Source: an uncultured Myxococcales bacterium
GTDB taxonomy: Bacteria; Myxococcota_A; UBA9042
Assembly (NCBI GenBank): GCA_937915965.1
Contig: CALGHC010000110.1
Location: forward strand, 1-11,483
DNA length: 11,483 nt
Reading direction: 5' to 3'
Shown: positions 5,351 to 11,483 of the stretch, piece after piece
Layout of the letters: every line of letters starts with the position of its first letter
Position numbering within the stretch: the first letter of the stretch is position 1
The notes under the pieces: model-generated
What the model saw: only the letters and a program-made list of their open reading frames with translations
Databases searched by the model: none
What the model was told of the DNA's origin: nothing
Made by a program: the position numbers and the translations under genes

Positions 5351-8300
5351 ATGACAGCACCGGGCAGACGCGCGGCGACCTTGGTCGCGTTGGGCACTTG
5401 CATGGTCACGTTTGCGTTCGCGGGCGGCTGCAGCGACGACGGGACGGCTGCAGGCGCGGACGTGGGCGCATCGCTCGCCGATGGGGCCGAGGGCGGTGAC
5501 AGCGGCATCACCGCCGAGACCGGGGTTGGCTCCGATGGCGTCGCCGATGCCACCGGGGAGGTCGTGTTCGATGTCGCCGGACCTGCCGACATCGGAAGCG
5601 ATTCGCTCCTTGATGTCGCCGTCGATGTCGTGGCCGATGTCGCCGTCGTCGACGAAGACACCGCGCCGCCGCCGCCCGTCGGCGCCTGCGCCAGCGACGA
5701 CGACTGCCAGGTCTACGAGGACGGCGACCTGTGCAACGGCGTCCTCACCTGCGACCTCGCCCTCGACCCACCCGCCTGTCGGCTGGTGCCCGGATCGGTC
5801 GTCACCTGCGACAAGAGCGCGGACAGCCTCTGCGCCAGCGCGACCTGTCAGCCCGCCGACGGTACCTGCGCGTTGCAGCCGACCAACGACGGTGCCTTCT
5901 GCGACGACGGCCAGCCGTGCACGGAAGCAGCGTGCTCGGGGGGGCAGTGCGTCGCCGCTGATTTCAGCAAGTGTCCTTGTAAAAGCACCGCAGACTGCGC
6001 CGCCCAGGAGGACGGCGACGTCTGCAACGGCTCGTTCTATTGCGACAAGTCCGTCTATCCTTACGTCTGCAAGGTGACCCCGTCGACCGTCGTCGTCTGT
6101 CCCACTCAGGTCGAGGCATGCGCCGCGATGGAATGCGTGCCCGCAACCGGCGTCTGCGAGATGGTCCCGGTCGCCGATCAGGCGCCCTGTGACGACGGCG
6201 ATCCTGCGACCGTCGGCGATGTCTGCGACGCTGGCACCTGCACGCCCGGCACCGACACTTCGATTTGCGGCAGCGACGCCGACTGCGAGGCGTGGGAGGA
6301 CGGCGATCTCTGCAATGGCGTGCTCTTCTGCAACAAGGTGACGGCGCACTGCGAGCTCAACCCCAAGACCGTCGTCAGCTGCCCGAGCGTCGCCGACACC
6401 GCTTGCTGGAAGAACCTCTGCCAGCCCCTTACCGGCACCTGCGCGCTCACCCCGGTCAAGCCCGGGACGGCGTGCGACGACGGCGACGCCTGCACGGTCG
6501 ATGACATCTGCGTCGGCGGTGGCTGCCAGCCCGGAACCAACACCTGCCTCTGTCAGGGTGACGCCGACTGCGCCGACAAGGACGACGGCGATCTCTGCAA
6601 CGGCGTACGCTTCTGCAACCAGCAGACCAAGACCTGTCAGCTCAACCCGGCGACCGTGGTCGTCTGTCCCTCGGTGGACGACACCGCGTGCGCGCACAAC
6701 GCCTGCGAGAACCTCAAGGACCCGACGGGGCTGGCCACCGACACCACCTGCACGATGGCGCCCGCCAACGAGGGTGGCGCCTGCGACGACGGCGACGCCT
6801 GCACCCAGGGGACGGTCTGCGATGGTGGCGCGTGCGGTGGCGGCAAGGCGATCTGCCAGTGCGCGACCGACGCCGGGTGCCTCGCCTGGGACGACGGCGA
6901 TCTCTGCAATGGCGTGGCCTTCTGCGACCACTCGACCGACCCGCCGAGTTGCCAGCCGGACCCGAGTTCGGTCGTCAACTGCGCGACGGTCGACGACACC
7001 GACTGCCGCAAGAACCTCTGCCAACCCCAGACGGGCAAATGCGCGATGAGCCTCATCGACGCCGGCACCCCCTGCGACGACGGCAACACCTGCACCAAGA
7101 ACGACTATTGCCTCTTCGGAGCGTGTTCGGCGGGCACCGACACCTGCGCGTGCCAGAAGGACGCCGACTGCGCCGATCAGGAGGACGGCGACGTCTGCAA
7201 CGGTACGCTGTATTGCGACAAGAGCGGCGACGAGCCGGTCTGCAAGCTCAACACCAACACGGCCATCGTCTGCCCGCAGAACACCGGCTCGGTCTGCCTG
7301 AAGAAGGTCTGCCATCCGGTGACCGGCCAATGCCTCGAGCAGCCCGACCACGACGGCGACGCCTGTGACGACAGCAACCCCTGCACCGGTGGGACGCACT
7401 GTGCGGCCGGTGGCTGTGTCGGCGAGGTGCTCAGCTGCGAAGACGGCAACGGCTGCACCACCGACTTCTGCCACCCGGTCGAGGGCTGCCAGCACAAGGC
7501 CAAGGTCTGCGACGACGGCAACAGCTGCACCGCCGATGGCTGTGACAGCCAGACGGGGGTCTGCTCCGTGGCGACCGAGCCCCTCGACGGAGCGATCTGC
7601 AACGCCGACCAGAACGGCTGTACGATCAACGATGTCTGCGTCGCTGGCCTCTGCAAGGCGGGCAAGCTGGCGATCTGTCCGCTCGAGACGAGCGCGTGCG
7701 ATCTGGCGATCTGCGCGTCGACCGGCGCGACCAGCTTCGCCTGTACCAAGACCGCCATTGGCGACGGCGCACCCTGCGACGACGGGGTCGCCTGTACGGT
7801 CGGCGACGCTTGCAAGTCCGGCGCGTGCGCTCCCGGCGAGGCCGCGATGATCTACGTCGACGCGCTTGCACCGCCGGCAGCGGCGAGCGCGACGGTCGAT
7901 GGCCGCCTGACCGCGGCCGCGTCGCTCGCCGAGGGCGCCTGGGTGGTCGGTGGCACGCGTCTGGTCGCTGGTCTGCCCGGCGGGGTGACCGAGAGCGGCT
8001 GGTGGGTCGCCCGCTTGGACGAGGGTGGGGCGCTCGCCTGGCAGGCAGTCCTCGCCAGCGCCGCCGGTGCCGACAGCGCGGCAGTGGCGGGAGTGGCTCC
8101 GGCGAGCAATGGCGGCGTCCTGGTCGGCGGGCACGCCTGGTTCGGCGGCGAACGCGATTTCGCCCTCGCCCGCCTCGGTGCTGGTGGTGCCCTCGTCTGG
8201 CACAAGTCCGTCGGCGTGGCTGGCGCCGACGAAGCCGCCCGGGCCATGATCGGGCTGCCTGGCGGCAGCGTGTTGATCGCTGGCAGCCGCAACGCGGGCG

Positions 8301-10576
8301 ACGACCGCGACGGCTGGCTCGTCGAGGTCAGTGAGACCGGCCTGGTGGCGAGCGCCAAGGCCGTCGGCCTGGGCGCGCGCGCCGAGTCCCTCGGCGCTCT
8401 CGCGATCACCAACGAAGGCGGCACGGCTGCTGGCGGCTGGCACGCCGAGGGTGAAGGCACGGTGGGCTGGTTGGTGGTCCGCGATCCTGCCGGCACCACC
8501 CTCTGGCAGCGCTCGCTGGTGTTCACCGACGCCGCTCGTCTGGTCGGCCTCGTGACGCTCGCCGATGGCACGCTCGTCGCCACCGGAGAGGTCGACGATG
8601 GCGGCAACCTCCAAGCCAGCCTGGTCGCGTGGACGGCCACCGGGACGCCGCTGTGGCGGCGCAGCTACAAGGGCGCGCGTGTCCCGACCGCGCTGGTCGG
8701 ACGCGCCGGCGACCGACCGGTGATCGCGGGCTGGTCGAGTGCCGGTCCCGGTCAGCGCGACCTGTGGATCGGCTCGTTCGACGTCTGGGGCAACGCGACC
8801 TGGGACGTGGCCGCGGGCGACAGCGCTGACGACCGCGCCCACGCGGTCGCCGTCGACCCGAGCGGCGGGGTGTTGGCGGTGGGCTCGACCCGCCTCGGTG
8901 GTCACGAGGTCGGCCTGATCGCGCGTGCCGACGCCTGGGGGCACCTGAGCTGCGCCGGCGCTGGTGGTTGCGCCGACGCCACCCTCGCGTCCTGCGACGA
9001 CGGCACGCTGTGCACCCGCGACCGCTGCGACGGCAAGATGGGCTGCGTCGCCGAGGTCGTCCCCGGCATGACCTGCCCGTCACCCGACGGCTGCTCGGCG
9101 ACCGGTGTCTGCGCGGCCGGCACCTGCCAGTCGTCGGCCAACCAACGCCTCTTCGTCCACACCGAGGACGCGCCCAAAGGAGCCATACTGGGCCATGCCC
9201 ACCGTGCCTCAGGGACCGGCGGGCTGCGGGCTTCACGCGTTGTCGACGGCAAGCTCGAGGTGCAGCGCTACGATATCTATGCTAAACCTGTTGAGACCAA
9301 GTCCTTTGCCGTCGCGGGCGTGGCTGAGCTTGGCGGCAGCTTCGTCGACCTCGCCGACGGTGGTGTCGTCACGAGCTGGCGGGACGCCGCCGGTCAGGTC
9401 GGTCTCGCCCGACTGGCGTCTGATGGCTCCGAGGTCTGGAAGACGACCCTCTACACGCCGGTTGATCTCGCGGTCAGCGCATGCGCATGGAACGTGGTGA
9501 AGCCCCCAGGGAATCTCGCTGAGGTCGAGCTCGCGAGCGACGGCAACTCCGTGCGTGCGACCTTCTTGGCCGAGACACCCGGCTGGGCGCACCTCTGCAA
9601 GGTGCTCGGCGGTGGCGCCAACGCCTACGTCATCAAGCACTGCCTTGAGGCCCGTCGCGTCAACCTTGCCGACGGCGCGGTTGTTGGCAGCGGCTCGCAC
9701 TGCGGTGGCAACACCAATGCCTACCCTTCGTATGGCGAGCTGCGTGTCCTCTACGGCAGCAAGTTGTGGCAGAACGGGATCCGGCTGCTCGGCGAGGCGT
9801 CAGGTGGCGGCTTCCTCGTTGGCGGCAAGGCCATGGAAGTGGTGAGCTTCGACGTCTACCTCAATGGTGCCAAGGATGGCGCGTACTTCGCGCGTGTGGC
9901 AGAGAACGGCGCGCTGCAGTGGGAGCGGGTGAGTCACTTCACGGGTGCAACCTCCGACCTCTACGCCCTCGCTCCAACGCCCGGGGGCTACCTCGGCGTC
10001 GTCCAGGTCAACCCCGGCGGTGCGGCGCACAGCGAGATCGTCAGATTCAACGGCGGCGGCATCCTGCTGTGGCAGCAGTCCCTCGCCGCGCAGGCCGTCG
10101 CCTGGGCCACGCCGATGACGCTCCCCGGCGGCGGTTTCGCCCTGGCCGGCAGGGCGACGGGCAACGCCGGCCAGCAGCCGTGGCTGTCGGTCTGGGACGC
10201 GAGTCGCGCCCTGGTCTGGCAGCACTTCGTCGCGGCGGGTGACGGCGACGCGCTGGTCGGCGCGCGCTGGCTCGACGACGGCGGCGTCCTCTTCGGCGGC
10301 CGCTTCGTCGGCACCGCGAACGAGCAGCTCTTCTTCGCCCGTACAGACATCTGGGGTCACGCGACCTGCGCCGAGGCAGGCACCTGCAGCGCCAAGAGCG
10401 CCGACGCCTGCGGCGACGGCAGCTGGTGCACGGTCGACATCTGCGACGGCGAGAGTGGCGACTGCCAGCACCTGCCCGCCTCGGGGAGCCCCTGCAACGA
10501 CGGCGACGCATGCACCTCGAGCGACGTGTGCAAGGCCGGCAGCTGCGCGGGCGCACCGATCAGCGGCTGCAAGTGA
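5351..10576 (+). CDS. Giant modular Cys-rich and beta-propeller surface lipoprotein
   Basis: Predicted 1741-residue secreted lipoprotein. Residues 1-27 form a signal peptide (RR at 6-7, hydrophobic LVALGTCMVTFAFA, lipobox AGGC with Cys27 and Ser28 after it). Residues 28-112 are an Asp/Ala/Val/Gly linker. Residues 113-695 are six tandem cysteine-rich modules opening with CxxDxDC and DGDLCNG. Residues 696-832 are more cysteine-rich sequence (CDDGNSCTADGC, CDDGVACTVGDAC). Residues 833-1200 are seven ~50-residue repeats of the 'GGxLVAG...WxxRLDxxGxxxW' kind, consistent with a seven-bladed propeller, closed by a cysteine module at 1201-1260. Residues 1261-1672 form a second propeller-like region, closed by a matching cysteine module at 1673-1741. 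ATG 5351 is chosen because GAGGGAG precedes it and the signal peptide starts there; the frame is open upstream. No catalytic motif is visible. Adhesion or cell-surface binding is the likeliest role, by analogy only. It stands alone as a transcription unit. Confidence 0.9.
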   Translation: MTAPGRRAATLVALGTCMVTFAFAGGCSDDGTAAGADVGASLADGAEGGDSGITAETGVGSDGVADATGEVVFDVAGPADIGSDSLLDVAVDVVADVAVVDEDTAPPPPVGACASDDDCQVYEDGDLCNGVLTCDLALDPPACRLVPGSVVTCDKSADSLCASATCQPADGTCALQPTNDGAFCDDGQPCTEAACSGGQCVAADFSKCPCKSTADCAAQEDGDVCNGSFYCDKSVYPYVCKVTPSTVVVCPTQVEACAAMECVPATGVCEMVPVADQAPCDDGDPATVGDVCDAGTCTPGTDTSICGSDADCEAWEDGDLCNGVLFCNKVTAHCELNPKTVVSCPSVADTACWKNLCQPLTGTCALTPVKPGTACDDGDACTVDDICVGGGCQPGTNTCLCQGDADCADKDDGDLCNGVRFCNQQTKTCQLNPATVVVCPSVDDTACAHNACENLKDPTGLATDTTCTMAPANEGGACDDGDACTQGTVCDGGACGGGKAICQCATDAGCLAWDDGDLCNGVAFCDHSTDPPSCQPDPSSVVNCATVDDTDCRKNLCQPQTGKCAMSLIDAGTPCDDGNTCTKNDYCLFGACSAGTDTCACQKDADCADQEDGDVCNGTLYCDKSGDEPVCKLNTNTAIVCPQNTGSVCLKKVCHPVTGQCLEQPDHDGDACDDSNPCTGGTHCAAGGCVGEVLSCEDGNGCTTDFCHPVEGCQHKAKVCDDGNSCTADGCDSQTGVCSVATEPLDGAICNADQNGCTINDVCVAGLCKAGKLAICPLETSACDLAICASTGATSFACTKTAIGDGAPCDDGVACTVGDACKSGACAPGEAAMIYVDALAPPAAASATVDGRLTAAASLAEGAWVVGGTRLVAGLPGGVTESGWWVARLDEGGALAWQAVLASAAGADSAAVAGVAPASNGGVLVGGHAWFGGERDFALARLGAGGALVWHKSVGVAGADEAARAMIGLPGGSVLIAGSRNAGDDRDGWLVEVSETGLVASAKAVGLGARAESLGALAITNEGGTAAGGWHAEGEGTVGWLVVRDPAGTTLWQRSLVFTDAARLVGLVTLADGTLVATGEVDDGGNLQASLVAWTATGTPLWRRSYKGARVPTALVGRAGDRPVIAGWSSAGPGQRDLWIGSFDVWGNATWDVAAGDSADDRAHAVAVDPSGGVLAVGSTRLGGHEVGLIARADAWGHLSCAGAGGCADATLASCDDGTLCTRDRCDGKMGCVAEVVPGMTCPSPDGCSATGVCAAGTCQSSANQRLFVHTEDAPKGAILGHAHRASGTGGLRASRVVDGKLEVQRYDIYAKPVETKSFAVAGVAELGGSFVDLADGGVVTSWRDAAGQVGLARLASDGSEVWKTTLYTPVDLAVSACAWNVVKPPGNLAEVELASDGNSVRATFLAETPGWAHLCKVLGGGANAYVIKHCLEARRVNLADGAVVGSGSHCGGNTNAYPSYGELRVLYGSKLWQNGIRLLGEASGGGFLVGGKAMEVVSFDVYLNGAKDGAYFARVAENGALQWERVSHFTGATSDLYALAPTPGGYLGVVQVNPGGAAHSEIVRFNGGGILLWQQSLAAQAVAWATPMTLPGGGFALAGRATGNAGQQPWLSVWDASRALVWQHFVAAGDGDALVGARWLDDGGVLFGGRFVGTANEQLFFARTDIWGHATCAEAGTCSAKSADACGDGSWCTVDICDGESGDCQHLPASGSPCNDGDACTSSDVCKAGSCAGAPISGCK
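5687..7435 (+). repeat. Six tandem ~97-residue cysteine-rich modules within the lipoprotein
   Basis: Modules begin at Cys codons 5687, 5978, 6266, 6551, 6860 and 7151, with lengths of 97, 96, 95, 103, 97 and 95 residues. Each opens CxxDxxCxxxxDGD(L/V)CNG, has (V/I)(V/T/S/N)C near position 45, and ends with a CDDGxxCTxxxxCxxGxC arm. Modules 1, 3, 4 and 5 each have 14 cysteines; module 2 has 12 and module 6 has 13. Even numbers and regular spacing imply disulfide-stabilised extracellular domains. The terminal arm resembles cysteine-rich repeats common in myxobacterial exported proteins. Nucleotide identity between modules is modest outside the DGDLCNG stretch, so the duplications are not recent. 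Confidence 0.9.
7847..9127 (+). other. First beta-propeller-like region plus closing cysteine module
   Basis: Seven repeats of about 50 residues can be laid out: each has a Gly-Gly-x-Leu-Val-x-Gly strand, a variable loop, a 'WLVxxxxxGxxxW' strand pair, and a short Ala/Asp-rich turn (for example GGVLVGGHAWFGG, then FALARLGAGGALVW). The last repeat ends in ADAWGHLSC, and the following ~60 residues (8951-9127) carry ten cysteines. The repeat count fits a seven-bladed propeller, but no fold search was possible. Confidence 0.65.
9128..10573 (+). other. Second beta-propeller-like region plus closing cysteine module
   Basis: This repeats the design of the region before it: propeller-like blades, a last blade ending TDIWGHATC, then a ~68-residue module (10367-10573) with cysteine spacing matching the first. 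Blades in the second half are clear (GGGFALAGRATGNAG, ALVWQHFV, GGVLFGGRF). The first half is irregular, with an insert-like stretch at about 9460-9780 containing extra cysteines (SACAWNV, AHLCKVL, IKHCLEA, GSHCGGN) that the first unit lacks. Confidence 0.6.
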
Positions 10577-10586
10577 TCGCCTTCCC

Positions 10587-10618
10587 CACGTCGTCGAAGG
10601 GCTGCGACCCGCGACGTG
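10587..10618 (+). terminator. Stem-loop downstream of the lipoprotein gene (weak terminator candidate)
   Basis: A perfect seven-base inverted repeat, CACGTCG (10587-10593) and CGACGTG (10612-10618), encloses an 18-base loop eleven bases after the stop codon. There is no T-tract after it, so an intrinsic terminator is not established. Confidence 0.25.
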
Positions 10619-10624
10619 TACACA

Positions 10625-10663
10625 CAGGAACCCCCGCCGGCAGCGTCGCTCGCAGAGGGCGAC
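10625..10663 (+). repeat. Left arm of a 39-base imperfect inverted repeat
   Basis: The arm starts CAGGAACCCC and pairs with the reverse strand of 10878-10916, with 35 of 39 bases identical by hand count. Read on the plus strand it encodes QEPPPAASLAEGD. The arms face each other across 214 bases. No target-site duplication is visible just outside. Confidence 0.85.
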
Positions 10664-10877
10664 TGGCTAGCAGCATCTCGGTCACGGGCGCCGAGACGCG
10701 CGCTCTGCGGACACGATCCGGCGCTGGCCGACGTCTCCTGTGATCGCGCTGTGCCATGGCTCGAATGAACAACAGCATCGCATTCCGACTTGGCGCCGCA
10801 CGGCCGGGGCGCCGCGACGACGCGCTTGAAGCGTGGCTTGGTTGCTGACCGACGATCGGCTGCGCGAACGAGCCGAG

Positions 10878-10916
10878 GTCCCCGTCTGCGAGAGACGCTG
10901 CCGGCCGGGGTTCCTG
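10878..10916 (-). repeat. Right arm of the 39-base imperfect inverted repeat
   Basis: On the minus strand it starts CAGGAACCCC and encodes QEPRPAASLADGD. Differences from the left arm fall mostly at third codon positions of that frame, which favours descent from a protein-coding sequence over a purely structural repeat. Confidence 0.85.
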
Positions 10917-11003
10917 CCAGACTCGGATCAACACCTCGGTGTTGTACTCTATCTCGTTGAACTGGTCCTCCCGGCCCTCCCATTGCGAGACGACCAGTGG
11001 TGG
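10878..11003 (-). pseudogene. Short decayed coding fragment
   Basis: The minus-strand frame after the TGA at 11006-11004 reads PPLVVSQWEGREDQF, then NEIEYNTEVLIRVWQEPRPA. The 'EVLIRVWQEP' part faintly recalls the 'RLWEEP' segment seen near the end of Rpn/YhgA-like (COG5464) proteins. That resemblance is from memory, short and weak. There is no start codon with a ribosome binding site and no complete domain, so it is treated as a remnant. Confidence 0.25.
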
Positions 11004-11120
11004 TCAGCTATCTCGGCCAAGACTTCGCAAACAAGCTCCATTGGCTCTCGATGCACACCCGTTCGCCCGAACCGAGGTCCTTGGCGCTGTGGAGTGTCAA
11101 GCGCCACATACTCGTTGCGC

Positions 11121-11149
11121 TTGCCTGCCCGCAGCGCAACTCCTAATAT
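11121..11149 (+). promoter_or_regulatory. Sigma70-type promoter for the XRE regulator
   Basis: TTGCCT (11121-11126) is followed after exactly 17 bases by TAATAT (11144-11149). Both are close to consensus and unusual in this GC-rich DNA. The predicted transcript start near 11156 leaves a ~70-base leader before GTG 11226. Confidence 0.55.
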
Positions 11150-11155
11150 CTTAGG
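11142..11155. promoter_or_regulatory. Palindrome over the -10 element (candidate operator)
   Basis: CCTAA, four bases, then TTAGG forms a perfect five-base inverted repeat that includes the TAATAT element. A dimeric helix-turn-helix protein bound here would block polymerase, so autorepression by the downstream regulator is a reasonable inference. Confidence 0.5.
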
Positions 11156-11225
11156 TGTGCGTATGACAGGTGCGTCGCAGGCAGCGTTCCAAGGGCGACA
11201 ACACGCCGCACGACCGAGGGTCAAG

Positions 11226-11483
11226 GTGCCAGCTTCCGCCCCACATGCAGCGGATGGGTCATCGAACGCCCTCAGAAGTCTGTGCGCACAAGCCCGCAGC
11301 GCTCGCCTGGCGTTGGGCATGACGCAGGCCGGGCTGGCCGCACGCGCTGGGGTCAGTCTGGCGACCGTGCAGAACCTGGAGGCCGGACGCGCCAACCCGG
11401 CGTTTGAGACGGTCGGACGAATTCTGGCGTGCCTCGCCATGCGCCTTGAGCCAGCGCAGGTGGCCCCCGATTGGACGGCGCTG
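11226..11483 (+). CDS. XRE-family helix-turn-helix regulator (3' end beyond the window)
   Basis: The frame is open to the last base and gives 86 codons. Residues about 27-65 form a clear HTH_3/XRE domain: ARLALGMTQAGLAARAGVSL then ATVQNLEAGRANPAFETVGR, with the recognition helix in SLATVQNLE, followed by ILACLAMRLEP. Such proteins are DNA-binding repressors, often of phage, plasmid or toxin-antitoxin loci. GTG 11226 is preferred because GAGG (11216-11219) lies six bases upstream and the predicted promoter gives it a leader. ATG 11163 in the same frame is an alternative, but lies only about seven bases from the predicted transcript start. What follows is outside the window, so any partner gene is unseen. 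Confidence 0.8.
   Translation, partial: MPASAPHAADGSSNALRSLCAQARSARLALGMTQAGLAARAGVSLATVQNLEAGRANPAFETVGRILACLAMRLEPAQVAPDWTAL

Larger units (their letters stand above)
10577..11120. other. Non-coding interval with decayed coding remnants
   Basis: No intact gene is supported. The stretch contains the weak stem-loop at 10587-10618 and an imperfect inverted repeat with arms at 10625-10663 and 10878-10916. On the minus strand 11003-10878 a short frame reads QWEGREDQFNEIEYNTEVLI followed by RVWQEP, which looks like protein sequence but has no ribosome binding site and decays into unrecognisable sequence. A neighbouring minus-strand frame upstream of it (KRNEYVALDTPQRQ, MELVCEVLAEIADHHW) may be another part of the same broken gene. 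Confidence 0.4.

Noticed and set aside
5090..8944. A 1284-codon open frame on the minus strand.
   Set aside because: It is antisense to the giant lipoprotein gene. Its length follows from that gene's strong C/G third-position bias, its translation is low-complexity Val/Ala/Asp/Arg sequence, and it has no domain or ribosome binding site.

Overview
The window is high-GC DNA whose genes mostly follow a strong C/G third-position bias. It encodes a very large, aspartate- and cysteine-rich surface lipoprotein of a kind I associate with Myxococcota and related former Deltaproteobacteria. The organism call is therefore 'probably Myxococcota-like', an inference from protein style and composition. I see no tRNA, rRNA, CRISPR array or intact insertion sequence.

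Layout. (1) Positions 39-1761, plus strand: a Lys/Glu-rich protein of unknown function, then a RimK-like ATP-grasp ligase 64 bases downstream. (2) Positions 1612-3510, minus strand, convergent with the first pair: a short protein with a ParB/KorB-like DNA-binding segment, an AbiEii-type nucleotidyltransferase, and immediately after it a broken lipoprotein gene whose signal peptide and body lie in different frames. (3) Positions 4001-4690, plus: a membrane PAP2 lipid phosphatase, flanked by gene-poor stretches of about 490 and 660 bases. (4) Positions 5351-10576, plus: a single gene for a 1741-residue lipoprotein, which is nearly half the window. It has an acidic linker, six tandem ~97-residue cysteine-rich modules, a degenerate cysteine-rich stretch, and then two successive units of beta-propeller-like repeats plus a ~60-residue cysteine module. 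(5) Positions 10577-11225: a non-coding stretch with a 39-base imperfect inverted repeat that appears to derive from coding sequence. (6) Positions 11226 to the window end: the start of an XRE-family helix-turn-helix regulator, preceded by a good sigma70-type promoter whose -10 element is covered by a palindrome.

How the genes fit together. The window reads as an accessory region of small, unrelated units with signs of decay: the frameshifted lipoprotein, the inverted-repeat remnants, and an isolated cysteine motif at 4913. The strongest biology is the giant modular lipoprotein. Its internal repeats allow a disulfide pairing to be proposed from sequence alone (two cysteines lost together in module 2). 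Its leader carries two back-to-back tandem duplications, both with an 11-base period. The ATP-grasp pair and the ParB-like/nucleotidyltransferase pair are weaker candidates for undescribed functional units. I found no conclusive new system.
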